From positions 698,872 through 762,871 of the forward strand of contig NZ_FXWZ01000003.1 in the NCBI RefSeq assembly GCF_900184225.1: a DNA stretch of 64,000 nt. Direction: 5' to 3'. Source of the stretch: Brevibacterium ihuae (lineage in GTDB: Bacteria > Actinomycetota > Actinomycetes > Actinomycetales > Brevibacteriaceae). The position numbers and the translations under genes are program-made. The notes under the pieces were generated by a model. It saw only the letters and a program-made list of their open reading frames with translations, was not told the origin of the DNA and searched no databases. Shown one piece after another: positions 34,731 to 43,289 of the stretch (its first letter is position 1; every line of letters starts with the position of its first letter).

Positions 34731-35605
34731 CGACGCCCGCCGCCCGCCTCTACACGGGCACCGCCCAACGGGCCGCCCAGCTCGTCCTCACCCGCTATTC
34801 GACCTCGTTCTCGCTCGCGGTCCGCACGCTGCCCGGTCCCGTCCGGGCCCACATCGGCAGCATCTACGGCATGGTCCGGGTGGCCGACGAGATCGTCGAC
34901 GGGGCGTGGGACACGGCGGATCCGGCCCAGGCGCGCGCCGAGCTCGACCGGTTCGAGGAGCGGATCGAAGCGGCGGTCGCCTGCGGGTTCTCCTCCGACG
35001 TCATCGCCCACGCCTTCGCGCACACCGCCCGGCACACCGAGATCGGACCGGAGCTGTGGCGGCCGTTCTTCGCCTCGATGCGCTCCGACACCGCCCACGA
35101 CGTCCAGGACGAGGCCGGCCTCGCCGCCTACGTCCACGGGTCCGCCGAGGTCGTCGGCGAGATGTGCGTACGCGCCTTCTTCGACGGCGCCCCGATCCCG
35201 GCCGCCCGCGAGGCGGAGATCACCCGCGGCGCGCGCTCGCTCGGCGCGGCCTTCCAGAAGATCAACTTCCTCCGCGACCTCGGCGAGGACGCGGAGCGCG
35301 GCCGCGCGTACTTCCCCGGCGTCGACCCGCGCCGGCTCACCGACGCCGCGAAGTCCGCGATCGTCGCCGACATCACCGCCGACCTCGACCGGGCCGCGGA
35401 GCGGATCCCGCACCTCCCCCGGCGCGTGCATCCGGCGGTGTGGACGGCCCACGGGATCTTCGGCGAGCTCACGCGGATCATCGACCGCACGCCGGCGCAG
35501 CGGGTGGGCTCGACGCGGATCCGGGTCTCGAACCCGCGTAAACTCGCGATCGCGGCAGCCGCCGCGGCCGGCCGCCCCCTGACACGCACCCGAGGAGCAC
35601 GATGA
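34727..35605 (+). CDS. crtB: Phytoene synthase
   Basis: The 292-residue enzyme condenses two geranylgeranyl diphosphates to phytoene. It is a trans-isoprenyl synthase: the opening RYSTSFSLAVRTLP is diagnostic, the first Asp motif reads VRVADEIVDGAWD, YVHGSAEVVGEM follows, and the second Asp motif is INFLRDLGEDAERGRAYFP. GAGAGGAG precedes the ATG by about five bases, in addition to coupling with the MarR stop (ATGA). Its own stop overlaps crtI. No GGPP synthase (crtE) is present in the window, so its substrate must be made by an enzyme encoded elsewhere. Confidence 0.96.
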   Translation: MTTPAARLYTGTAQRAAQLVLTRYSTSFSLAVRTLPGPVRAHIGSIYGMVRVADEIVDGAWDTADPAQARAELDRFEERIEAAVACGFSSDVIAHAFAHTARHTEIGPELWRPFFASMRSDTAHDVQDEAGLAAYVHGSAEVVGEMCVRAFFDGAPIPAAREAEITRGARSLGAAFQKINFLRDLGEDAERGRAYFPGVDPRRLTDAAKSAIVADITADLDRAAERIPHLPRRVHPAVWTAHGIFGELTRIIDRTPAQRVGSTRIRVSNPRKLAIAAAAAAGRPLTRTRGAR

Positions 35606-37179
35606 CCCGCACCGTCGTCATCGGGGGCGGGATCGCCGGCCTCGCCACCGCCGCCCTCCTCGCCCGGGACGGCCATGCGGTCACCGTGCTCGAGCGCAAC
35701 ACCTGGCTCGGCGGCCGGGCCGGCATCCACCGGGAGGCGGGATTCACCTTCGACACCGGGCCGAGCTGGTATCTCATGGCCGAGGTGTTCGACCACTTCT
35801 TCCGGCTGTGCGGCACCTCGAGCGCCGAGCAGCTCGATCTCGTCACCCTCGATCCCGGCTACCGGGTGTTCTCCGAATCCGGCGCGGTCGTCGACGTCCC
35901 CTACGGCCGCCCTCAGGTCCGGGAGCTCTTCGAATCCCTCGAGCCCGGCAGCGGCGAGCGCCTCGACGCCTACCTCGATTCCGCCTCAGAGGCCTACGAC
36001 CTCGCGCTCCGGCACTTCCTCTACAGCACCTTCCGCTCCCCGTCCGCGCTCGCCCACCCCGAGCTGCTCACCCGCCTCGGCCCGCTCACGGGGATGCTCA
36101 CCGGCTCGCTCGCCGCGCGCATCGACGCGACCGTCGAGCATCCGCTGCTCCGACAGATCCTCGGCTATCCGGCGGTGTTCCTCGCGATGTACCCCGAGCG
36201 CGCCCCCGGCATCTACCACCTCATGAGCCGCCTCGACCTCGTCGACGGGGTGCAGTACCCGCGCGGCGGGATGCACACGATCATCGATGCGATCGAGCGG
36301 CTGGCGCTCGCCGCCGGGGTCGAGATCCACACCGGGGCCGAGGTCGTCGCGCTCCCCGCGGAGACCTCGCGCGGGCGCATCCGGACGCTCACCGGGCGGC
36401 GGCGCGGCACGATCACCGAGGTCGTCGCGCGCACCGCGAACGGGCTCGAGGTGTTCGCCGCCGATCATGTCGTCGCCGCATGCGACCTCCACCATCTCGA
36501 GACCCGCCTGCTCGACCCGGGGTTCCGCACCGCGGGGCCCGCCACGTGGCGCCGCCGCGATCCCGGGATGGGCGGGATCGTCCTCATGCTCGGGATCGAC
36601 CGGCGGGTCGAATCGCTCGCCCACCACTCGCTGTTCTTCACCGCGGACTGGGATGCGAACTTCGCGGCCGTGTTCGGGGAGGAGAAGTCGCTCCCCGATC
36701 CCGCCTCGGTCTATGTCTGCGCGCCCTCACGCACCGATCCGGGCGTCGCCCCGGAGGGCTGCGAGAACCTTTTCGTCCTCGTCCCCTGCCCCGCCGACCC
36801 CGCGCTGCGCGCCGGACAGCCGGTCTTCGAGGAGTACTGCGACCGGATCATCGAGCAGATCGCCCGCTGGTCGGAGGAGGACGATCTCGCCACGCACGTC
36901 GTCGTGCGCCGCGCGCTCGGCCCCGGGGACTACGCGGACGATTTCCATGCCTGGCAGGGCACGGTGCTCGGGCCGTCGAACACCCTGACGCAGAGCGTGT
37001 TCCTCCGCGGCGGGCCCCGCCGTCCGGCCGGTCTGCGCGCCACCCGGCTCGACAACCTGCTCTACGCCGGCGCCTTCACCGCACCCGGAGTCGGCCTGCC
37101 GATGTGCCTCATCAGCGCGGAGAACGTCGTCAAGGAGCTGCGCGGGGACACCTCGGGCGGCTGGCTGGAATCCCTGTGA
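35602..37179 (+). CDS. crtI: Phytoene desaturase
   Basis: The 525-residue FAD enzyme desaturates phytoene to lycopene. The N-terminal dinucleotide motif VIGGGIAGLATAALLARDGH (residues about 5-24) and LGGRAGIHREAGFTFDTGPSWY are diagnostic. The C-terminal carotenoid-desaturase signature is NLLYAGAFTAPGVGLPMCLIS. Four desaturation steps would be expected because lycopene is the substrate of the downstream elongase in C50 pathways. It overlaps crtB by four bases and its TGA shares a base with the crtYe ATG. Confidence 0.96.
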   Translation: MTRTVVIGGGIAGLATAALLARDGHAVTVLERNTWLGGRAGIHREAGFTFDTGPSWYLMAEVFDHFFRLCGTSSAEQLDLVTLDPGYRVFSESGAVVDVPYGRPQVRELFESLEPGSGERLDAYLDSASEAYDLALRHFLYSTFRSPSALAHPELLTRLGPLTGMLTGSLAARIDATVEHPLLRQILGYPAVFLAMYPERAPGIYHLMSRLDLVDGVQYPRGGMHTIIDAIERLALAAGVEIHTGAEVVALPAETSRGRIRTLTGRRRGTITEVVARTANGLEVFAADHVVAACDLHHLETRLLDPGFRTAGPATWRRRDPGMGGIVLMLGIDRRVESLAHHSLFFTADWDANFAAVFGEEKSLPDPASVYVCAPSRTDPGVAPEGCENLFVLVPCPADPALRAGQPVFEEYCDRIIEQIARWSEEDDLATHVVVRRALGPGDYADDFHAWQGTVLGPSNTLTQSVFLRGGPRRPAGLRATRLDNLLYAGAFTAPGVGLPMCLISAENVVKELRGDTSGGWLESL

Positions 37180-37622
37180 TGAGCTGGGCCTACCTCGGCT
37201 GCCTGCTGTTCAGCCTCGTCGGCATGGCGATCCTCGACCGGCGGCATCGGCTGTTCTGGTTCGCCGACCCCAAACGGGCCGCGATCGTCCACGGGATCGG
37301 TCTCGCCGCATTCCTCGTGTGGGATGGCGCGGGGATCCTCACCGGGATCTTCCACCGCGGCGACAGCCCGTACATGATCGGGATCGACCTCGCACCCGAG
37401 CTGCCGCTCGAGGAGGTCGTCTTCCTCGCCTTCCTCTGCTGGCTCACGATGAACCTCTACACCGGCTGCTCCCGGACCCTGCGCGCGCGGGCCGACCGGG
37501 CGGCGAGCAAGCGGGTCGCAGGCGCGGGCACGGGCGGGCGGCCGCGGGTCGCGGGCGGGGAGGCCCCGCGCACCCCCGGAACGGCCGACGTGCACGACCC
37601 GCGGGCAGGGGGCCGGCCGTGA
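37179..37622 (+). CDS. crtYe: Heterodimeric C50 carotenoid epsilon-cyclase subunit, CrtYe-like
   Basis: The 147-residue protein has three membrane helices and the family motif ELPLEEVVFLAFLCWLTMN (P-x-E-E) near residue 75, as in CrtYe/CrtYc/LbtA-type lycopene cyclase domain proteins. With the next gene it would form the heterodimer that cyclises the elongated C50 chain to decaprenoxanthin-type epsilon rings. Ring type (beta, gamma or epsilon) cannot be fixed from sequence by eye; the name follows the Corynebacterium gene order. The last 45 residues are a Gly/Arg/Pro-rich tail. Confidence 0.85.
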   Translation: MSWAYLGCLLFSLVGMAILDRRHRLFWFADPKRAAIVHGIGLAAFLVWDGAGILTGIFHRGDSPYMIGIDLAPELPLEEVVFLAFLCWLTMNLYTGCSRTLRARADRAASKRVAGAGTGGRPRVAGGEAPRTPGTADVHDPRAGGRP

Positions 37623-38026
37623 CGTACACGCTCATCAACCTCGTTTTCCTCGTACCGGCCCTCGTCATCACTGCCCTCGCCTGGCGCTCCGGCGCCCTGT
37701 CGCGGATCGCGCTCCTCGTCACCGCCGGCGCGATGATCGCGCTCACCATCGTCTTCGACAACCTCATGATCAGCATCGACCTCTTCTCCTACGCCGAGGA
37801 CCGGATCTCCGGCGTGATGATCGGGCTCATGCCGATCGAGGACCTCGCCTACACGATCGTCGCCGTCCTCCTCCTGCCCGCCCTGTGGGAGCTGCTCGGC
37901 CGGCGCCGCCGCCCGGGATCCGGGGTCGGTGCACGGCCGGACAGCGCGGTGCGCCGCGATCCCGGCATCGAACCGGGCGCCGCCCTCGATTCTGCGGACG
38001 AGGAGGTCGATCGCCGTGATCCGTGA
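37619..38026 (+). CDS. crtYf: Heterodimeric C50 carotenoid cyclase subunit, CrtYf-like
   Basis: The 135-residue second cyclase subunit has three membrane helices and the motif GLMPIEDLAYTIVAVLLLPALWE (P-I-E-D), the counterpart of P-x-E-E in the first subunit. DNLMISIDLFSYAEDRISG precedes it, also conserved. The GTG start overlaps the crtYe stop (GTGA). The last 40 residues are hydrophilic and overlap the start of crtEb by 11 bases. Confidence 0.86.
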   Translation: MTYTLINLVFLVPALVITALAWRSGALSRIALLVTAGAMIALTIVFDNLMISIDLFSYAEDRISGVMIGLMPIEDLAYTIVAVLLLPALWELLGRRRRPGSGVGARPDSAVRRDPGIEPGAALDSADEEVDRRDP

Positions 38027-38870
38027 GCTCGTCCTCGCCTCCCGTCCGGTGTCCTGGGTGAATACCGCGTTCCCGTTCGGCGCCGCATACCTGCTCGCCG
38101 GCGGGACGGTGGATGTCCTCTTCGTCCTCGGCGTCGTGTTCTTCCTCGTGCCGTACAACCTCGCGATGTACGGGATCAACGACGTGTTCGACTACGAATC
38201 GGATCTCCGGAACCCGCGCAAGGGCGGGGTCGAGGGGCACCTCGCCTCCCCGGAGCAGCACCGGCGGATCCTCCTCGCCTCCGCAGTCGCGTGCCTGCCG
38301 TTCCTCCTCGCCTTCGTCGTCCTCGGCACCGCGCTGTCGACGGCCGTGCTCGCGCTGAGCGTGTTCGCTCTGCTCGCGTACTCGATCAAGGGCCTGCGGT
38401 TCAAGGAGATCCCCGTCCTCGACTCGATCACCTCGTCGACGCACTTCTCGTCTCCGGCCTGGTTCGCCCTCGCGCTGCTCGGGTGGCCGATCGGCGCGGA
38501 CGGCTGGCTCGTCCTCGCGGCGTTCTTCCTCTGGGGGATCGCGAGCCAGGCGTTCGGCGCGGTGCAGGACATCGTCCCGGACCGCGAGGGCGGTCTCGCC
38601 TCGGTGGCCACCGTGCTCGGCGCACGGACGACCGTCCGGCTCACGACGGCGATGTACCTCGTCGCCGGCGCCCTGCTCGTCCCCACCGCCTGGCCGGTGC
38701 CGCTCGCCGGGCTGCTCACCCTCCCGTACGCGATCAACGCGGGACGGTTCTGGTCGATCAGCGATCGCACCTCGGCCGAGGCCCACCGCGGCTGGTCGGT
38801 GTTCCTGTGGCTCAACTACGTCGTCGGCTTCCTCGTCACGCTGCTGATGATCTGGGTGGCGCTGGGCTGA
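38016..38870 (+). CDS. crtEb: Lycopene elongase (UbiA-family prenyltransferase)
   Basis: The 284-residue membrane enzyme adds C5 prenyl groups to lycopene, giving the C50 skeleton. It is a UbiA-type prenyltransferase: the first Asp motif reads YGINDVFDYESDLRNPRKGG (about residues 50-69) and the second, AFGAVQDIVPDREGGLASVA, lies after residue 175. About eight membrane helices are predicted. AGGAGG lies nine bases before the GTG. Placement after the cyclase subunits matches crtB-I-Ye-Yf-Eb of C. glutamicum, so a decaprenoxanthin-like pigment is the likely product. Confidence 0.9.
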   Translation: MIRELVLASRPVSWVNTAFPFGAAYLLAGGTVDVLFVLGVVFFLVPYNLAMYGINDVFDYESDLRNPRKGGVEGHLASPEQHRRILLASAVACLPFLLAFVVLGTALSTAVLALSVFALLAYSIKGLRFKEIPVLDSITSSTHFSSPAWFALALLGWPIGADGWLVLAAFFLWGIASQAFGAVQDIVPDREGGLASVATVLGARTTVRLTTAMYLVAGALLVPTAWPVPLAGLLTLPYAINAGRFWSISDRTSAEAHRGWSVFLWLNYVVGFLVTLLMIWVALG

Positions 38871-38929
38871 CCGGACATGGTCCTGTGACGCGGTCGGCTG
38901 CCCGCGCGCTCGGCCCAGGCTCGCAGTCC

Positions 38930-39040
38930 AAAGAATCTCAAGGAATCCATAGGACCGACTGCGCACACGTCTCGCGGCGGCCGGAGGCCTTCCGTTGCGT
39001 CACGGACAGCGATATTCTCAAAAGTCTAAAAGAATCTCAC
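38930..39040 (+). promoter_or_regulatory. AT-rich promoter region with duplicated AAAGAATCTCA
   Basis: AAAGAATCTCA followed by N-GGA occurs at 38930-38944 and again at 39029-39043, the second directly overlapping the ribosome-binding site of the ATPase gene. Between them ATTCT (39014-39018) and AGAAT (39031-39035) form an inverted pair. The base composition differs sharply from its surroundings. Possibly an operator pair or phage/plasmid-derived promoter; no factor is known. Confidence 0.4.
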
Positions 39041-39053
39041 GGAGGTGCTCCCT

Positions 39054-40196
39054 GTGACCGTCACCATCCCTCCGCCGCCCGTGCCCGGCGCCTCGCCCTC
39101 GCCGTTCACCCCGACGTTCGGCGTCATCCCGCCCGCTCTCGTCGGACGGCAGGCCGAGGTCAACGACTTCGCCTATGCCCTCGACAGCGGCCCGGGTGCG
39201 ACCGGGCGGGCCACCCTCGTCACCGGTCAGCGCGGCGTCGGCAAGAGCGTCCTGCTCCACGTCTTCCACGAGGTCGCGGCGAGCCGGCAGTGGCTGAGCG
39301 TGCACGCCCAGGCCTCCCCCGGATTCGCCGCGAGCCTCACCGCGACCCGGCTGCCCGAGGCTCTCGCAGCGCTCGACGCCGCGGACACGGTGGAGTCCTC
39401 GGTCGTCGGAGTGACCCTGCCCTTCGGCGCGGGCGGGCTCACCACGCGGACGGAGAGCACGAACCCGCTCACACCGGACTTCCGCCACCAGCTCATGCGG
39501 GTGCTCGCCATCCTCGCCGACCACGGCACCGGCCTCGTCCTCACCCTCGACGAGGTCCACCGCTCGCAGCTCGACGAGCTCCGTCTCGTCACCGATGCGA
39601 TCGCCTACGCGTTCAGCCAGGAGGCGCCGGTGGCGTTCGTCGCCGCCGGGCTCCCGCAGGCGATCACGAGCCTCGTCGACGACGACGTCTCGACCTACCT
39701 GCGGCGCGCCGAACGCGTGACGCTCGGCAACCTCAGCCCGGAGAACACCCGGATCGCCCTCGAGGCGCCGATCACCCAGGCGGGGAAGACGATCACCCGC
39801 GAAGCGCTCGAGGCGGCGATCGCGGCGAGCGGGCACTACCCGTTCCTCATCCAGCTCATCGGCGACCGCTCGTGGCGGGCCGCCGGCGACGACGACGTCA
39901 TCACCGCCGTCCACGTCGAGGAGGCGGTGGCGCGCGCCCGCGCGGCGATGCATCGGCAGATCCATGAGCCGGCCATCGGAGGACTCACCGAGAAGGAGCG
40001 CAGCTACGTGCTCGCGATGGCGGCCGACGAGGACCGCTCCCGGACGGCGGAGGTCGCCCGCCGGATGGGCGTGACGGCGAAGTACGGCAGCGTCTACCGC
40101 GAACGCCTCATCACCCGCGGGGTCATCGAGGCCGCCGGACGCGGGTACGTCCGCTTCACCCTGCCCTACACCCGCGAGTACCTGCTCGAGGGCTGA
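39054..40196 (+). CDS. AAA ATPase, ORC1/Cdc6-like STAND-type
   Basis: The 380-residue protein has an N-terminal Pro-rich segment, then GVIPPALVGRQAEVNDFA and Walker A TGQRGVGKSVLL (about residue 62), Walker B LVLTLDEVH, sensor-1-like VAFVAAGLPQ, and a C-terminal winged-helix-like part (SRTAEVARRMGVTAKYGSVYRERL). This is the AAA_16/ORC-type layout seen in many orphan bacterial ATPases of unknown role. The GTG at 39054 follows GGAGG by eight bases; an upstream in-frame GTG at 39045 overlaps that site. It is a single gene following the crt operon with an AT-rich promoter, which hints at a separate origin. Confidence 0.8.
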   Translation: MTVTIPPPPVPGASPSPFTPTFGVIPPALVGRQAEVNDFAYALDSGPGATGRATLVTGQRGVGKSVLLHVFHEVAASRQWLSVHAQASPGFAASLTATRLPEALAALDAADTVESSVVGVTLPFGAGGLTTRTESTNPLTPDFRHQLMRVLAILADHGTGLVLTLDEVHRSQLDELRLVTDAIAYAFSQEAPVAFVAAGLPQAITSLVDDDVSTYLRRAERVTLGNLSPENTRIALEAPITQAGKTITREALEAAIAASGHYPFLIQLIGDRSWRAAGDDDVITAVHVEEAVARARAAMHRQIHEPAIGGLTEKERSYVLAMAADEDRSRTAEVARRMGVTAKYGSVYRERLITRGVIEAAGRGYVRFTLPYTREYLLEG

Positions 40197-40250
40197 GCCG
40201 CAGCCTGCGGGCTCCGCATTCGGCCGGACGCGGCCGCCGAGAACCGCGCA

Positions 40251-40323
40251 GATCCTGCAGACGGCGACGGAAACTGCACCTGACGACGGAGACTGTGCAG
40301 GTATCGTGGGCAACTGCAGGATC
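40251..40323. promoter_or_regulatory. Nested inverted repeats upstream of the DinB-like gene
   Basis: GATCCTGCAG (40251-40260) and CTGCAGGATC (40314-40323) are perfect 10-bp complements. Inside them CTGCAC (40274-40279) pairs with GTGCAG (40295-40300). TATCGT (40302-40307), a possible -10, lies between the inner and outer right arms. It may be an operator array or a foldable leader. Confidence 0.45.
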
Positions 40324-40449
40324 CGTCGACATCTCGGCCGACGAACCCGCACCGCACTCACCCCGCCGACACCGGGCCCCGGCCGCTGCGGGATTCGGCC
40401 GCCGGAGCACGCTGAGGACCACCTCGGCCCCACGCAGGAAGGACCCGTC

Positions 40450-40920
40450 GTGACCGCACCGCCCGCCGTGCAGACGCTCATCGACTTCTCCCTCGTCAAG
40501 CTCGACGAGATCGTCGACGCGGTGGGGGCACTCGACGACGCGACCGCGAACGCCGTACCCGCCGTTCCCGGGGCGAACTCGCCCTACGCGCTCCTCACCC
40601 ATTGCCTGGGGATGATGCGACGATGGTCCTCGACGGTGAATCTCGGGGTCACGGTGCCACGGGACCGCGACGCGGAGTTCAGCGCCGCCGGTCCGGTCGC
40701 CGATCTCATCGTCCGAGCCGCCGAGGTGCGCCGGGCCTTCCTCGACGACCTCGCCGCCACCGACTGGGCCGCACCGCCGGTCGCCCCGGCCACCGGGTAC
40801 GGCCCGTGGTCGCAGACGACCTTCGGGGTTCTCCTCCACGTGTTCGAGGAGCTGTGCCAGCACCTCGGGCACCTCGAGATCACCCTCGACCTGCTCCGGG
40901 CGGGCGACCCGGAGCCCTGA
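40450..40920 (+). CDS. DinB/DUF664-like protein
   Basis: The 156-residue helical protein reads like a DinB-superfamily four-helix bundle (TLIDFSLVKLDEIVDAVGAL, SPYALLTHCLGMMRRW, and LLHVFEELCQHLGHLEITLDLL). The metal-binding histidines expected for the family can be matched to H in LLTHC and the two late H residues (L-L-H-V and H-L-G-H). Mycothiol- or bacillithiol-dependent transferases belong here, so a thiol-transferase role is possible but unproven. AGGAAGGA lies six to eight bases before the GTG start. Confidence 0.78.
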   Translation: MTAPPAVQTLIDFSLVKLDEIVDAVGALDDATANAVPAVPGANSPYALLTHCLGMMRRWSSTVNLGVTVPRDRDAEFSAAGPVADLIVRAAEVRRAFLDDLAATDWAAPPVAPATGYGPWSQTTFGVLLHVFEELCQHLGHLEITLDLLRAGDPEP

Positions 40921-41065
40921 ACCGGGACCGGCCCGATCGGCGCAGCTTCCTCAACCGCGTCCGGTCCGATCGGCGCAGTCCGATCATCCGGCTCCCCGAA
41001 CCGTCTCCGGCCTCGCCCACCGGTTCGTCCGCACACACCCGCACCCCCGACCATCCGAGGACCGC

Positions 41066-42202
41066 ATGCGCACACTCCACGTCATCGCCCTGGGCGGCAC
41101 GATCGCCTCGAGCTCGCCGGCCGGTCGGCCGGGATCCGCCGGCGGCGGCCCGACGGACACCCCGTCCGGTGTCGCCCCGTCGATCACCGCGGCGGAGATC
41201 ACCGCCGCCGCCCGCCTCGATTCGCTGCCCGGGGACCCCGTCGAGGTCACGGTCGAGCAGCTCGCCCAGGTCGGCTCCGGCAGCATCACCCTCGACATCC
41301 TCCACCGGGTCGTGCGGTCGGCGCGGGCGGCCGCCCGGCGCGGGGCCACCGGCATCGTCCTCACCCAGGGCACCGACACCCTCGAGGACTCCGCGTTCGC
41401 GCTCGCGCTGCTCAACGACGCGGGCATCCCGATCGTCCTCACCGGTGCGATGCGCAATCCGACTCTCCCCGGAGCCGACGGCCCGGCCAACGTCCGCGCG
41501 GCCGCCGTCGTCGCGCTCGCCCCGGAAGCCGCCGGACTGCGGGCGGCGCTCGTGTTCGCCGACGAGGTGCACGACCCCGTCTTCGTCCGGAAGGCGCACG
41601 CGAGCCACGTCTCGCCCTTCACCTCGGGCCCGGTCATCGGTGCGCTCGGCTGGGTCGCGGAGGATCGGCTGCACCTCCCGCACGTCCCGGTGCCGAGGTC
41701 CCTGCCGGCCGGGCTCGCGGTGCCGGAGCACGCCGAGTCGGTGGCTTCCGAGCCGGAGGATGCTGAGGAAGTCACCGAGGGGCACAGATCAGCACCCCCG
41801 AACGCCGACGGCGACCCGCATGACTCCGGTGCGGGCGACGGGTTCCCTCGGGTGGCGCAGATCGAGGTCGGGTTCGACGACGGGCTCGAGCACCTCACCG
41901 CACTGCCGGACCTCGGGTACGCGGGCGCGGTGATCGCCGGAGCCGGCGGCGGGCACGTCGCTGAGTGGGCCGTCGAGCGGGTGGCCGCCCTCGCCGCGCG
42001 GATGCCGGTCGTCCTCGCCTCCCGCACCGGTGCCGGCGCGACTCTCGAGTCGACGTACGGCTATCCGGGGGCGGAGATCGATCTGCTCGGGCGGGGACTG
42101 ATCCCGGCCGGGTGCCTCGACCCGCGCACGGCTCGGATCGCACTCACGCTCGCCCTGGCCCGGGGGATCGACCCCGCCGAGGTGTTCGCCGCGTTCCGCT
42201 GA
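41066..42202 (+). CDS. Asparaginase/glutaminase family protein
   Basis: The 378-residue protein has the two catalytic Thr motifs of type I/II L-asparaginases: VIALGGTIAS (Thr about 12) and VLTQGTDTLEDSAFA (Thr about 102, followed by Asp). KAHASHVSPF and the late VVLASRTGAGATLESTYGYPGAE complete the fold. It likely hydrolyses asparagine to aspartate and ammonia in the cytosol; no signal peptide is seen. An acidic insert of about 45 residues (SVASEPEDAEEVTEGHRS onward) between the two lobes is unusual. The start follows a 145-bp gap with repeated CCGATCGGCGCAG motifs. Confidence 0.9.
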   Translation: MRTLHVIALGGTIASSSPAGRPGSAGGGPTDTPSGVAPSITAAEITAAARLDSLPGDPVEVTVEQLAQVGSGSITLDILHRVVRSARAAARRGATGIVLTQGTDTLEDSAFALALLNDAGIPIVLTGAMRNPTLPGADGPANVRAAAVVALAPEAAGLRAALVFADEVHDPVFVRKAHASHVSPFTSGPVIGALGWVAEDRLHLPHVPVPRSLPAGLAVPEHAESVASEPEDAEEVTEGHRSAPPNADGDPHDSGAGDGFPRVAQIEVGFDDGLEHLTALPDLGYAGAVIAGAGGGHVAEWAVERVAALAARMPVVLASRTGAGATLESTYGYPGAEIDLLGRGLIPAGCLDPRTARIALTLALARGIDPAEVFAAFR

Positions 42203-42320
42203 CCCGGGACGCCGCACGGCCCGGCGCACAGCGTCCATCCGGACCGCTGGTCACAGAGCCGACCGCACACCCTCCGGAGGCCGTGCCCCTGCGCTCGCAC
42301 AACCGAACGACGCTCGGCGG

Positions 42321-43289
42321 TCAGGCGTCGGGTCGGTCGTATCGGACGGTGCGCTCGCCGGCGGGACGGATGTCGTCGAGCGCAGCCAGATCCGCGCTCC
42401 CGAGCTCGATCTCCTGCGCCTGCCAGTTCGACTCGAGATTCTCCGGACGGGTCGTCCCCGGGATCGGGACGACGTCTGTTCCCTGGGCGAGCACCCAGGC
42501 GAGCGCCACCTGGCCCGCCGTCGCTCCGTGCCGCCGCGCGATCCGCTCGACCCGCGTGACGGCGGCGAGGTTGGCCCTGAGGTTCGACCTCCGCCACCGC
42601 GGAAGGAACCGCCGGTAGTCGAGGAGCGGCAGCCGGGTGGTGGAACGAGCGGCTCCGGTGAGCATGCCGCGGCCGAGCGGGCTGTAGGGCACGATCGCCG
42701 TCCCGGTCTCGCGAGCGGCCTGCAGCGGACCGTCCTCGATGTCGCGGGAGAACAGCGACCATTCGCTCTGCAGAGCGGCGATCGGGTGGACGGTCCGGGC
42801 CCGGCGGATCTCCTCCGCCGTCGCTTCGGACAGTCCGATCTCCCGAACGGTCCCGGCAGTGACGAGTTCGGCCATCGCGCTGACGGATTCCTCGACGGGC
42901 ACCTTCGGGTCGACCCGGTGGAGATAGAGGAGATCGATCTCCTCGACGCCGAGGCGGCGCAGCGACTGCTCGACGGAGGCCCGGCAGTGCTCCGGCGTGC
43001 CGTTCTGGGAGTTCGGCATTCCGAGGAGGTTCGTCCCGAGGCCCCATTTGGTGGCGATGACGATCCGGTCCCGGACCGAGGCCCGACGAGGCGCGAGATG
43101 CTCGCCGAGGAACCGCTCGTTGTGGCCGCGGCCGTACATCGCGGCGGTGTCGAACAGGGTGATCCCGAGCTCGAGGGCGCGATCGAGCGTCGCCCGGGCC
43201 GAGGCGGCATCGGGTCGGCCGTAGGTCATCGACATCCCCATGCAGCCGAGGCCCACGCGCGACACCGCGAGATCGCCGATGCGCGTCAT
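42321..43289 (-). CDS. Aldo/keto reductase
   Basis: The 322-residue TIM-barrel enzyme reduces carbonyls with NADPH. The tetrad is visible: Asp and Tyr in LFDTAAMYGRGHNE, Lys in VIATKWG and His in LLYLHRVDP. The C-terminal cofactor-binding segment reads VVPIPGTTRPENLESN. The opening SRVGLGCMGMSMTYG is typical of the AKR13-like group. The ATG overlaps the stop of the MerR gene (ATGA), so the pair is a regulator-target operon, probably induced by an aldehyde or electrophile. GAGGTG precedes the ATG by about four bases. Confidence 0.92.
   Translation of the reverse strand: MTRIGDLAVSRVGLGCMGMSMTYGRPDAASARATLDRALELGITLFDTAAMYGRGHNERFLGEHLAPRRASVRDRIVIATKWGLGTNLLGMPNSQNGTPEHCRASVEQSLRRLGVEEIDLLYLHRVDPKVPVEESVSAMAELVTAGTVREIGLSEATAEEIRRARTVHPIAALQSEWSLFSRDIEDGPLQAARETGTAIVPYSPLGRGMLTGAARSTTRLPLLDYRRFLPRWRRSNLRANLAAVTRVERIARRHGATAGQVALAWVLAQGTDVVPIPGTTRPENLESNWQAQEIELGSADLAALDDIRPAGERTVRYDRPDA

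Noticed and set aside
34089..38870. Novel biosynthetic gene cluster
   Set aside because: All genes map to the known C50 carotenoid pathway, with a known regulator type; only the regulation details are of interest.
38930..40196. Antiphage defence island
   Set aside because: A single STAND/ORC-like ATPase without nuclease, toxin or methylase neighbours is not enough to support this.
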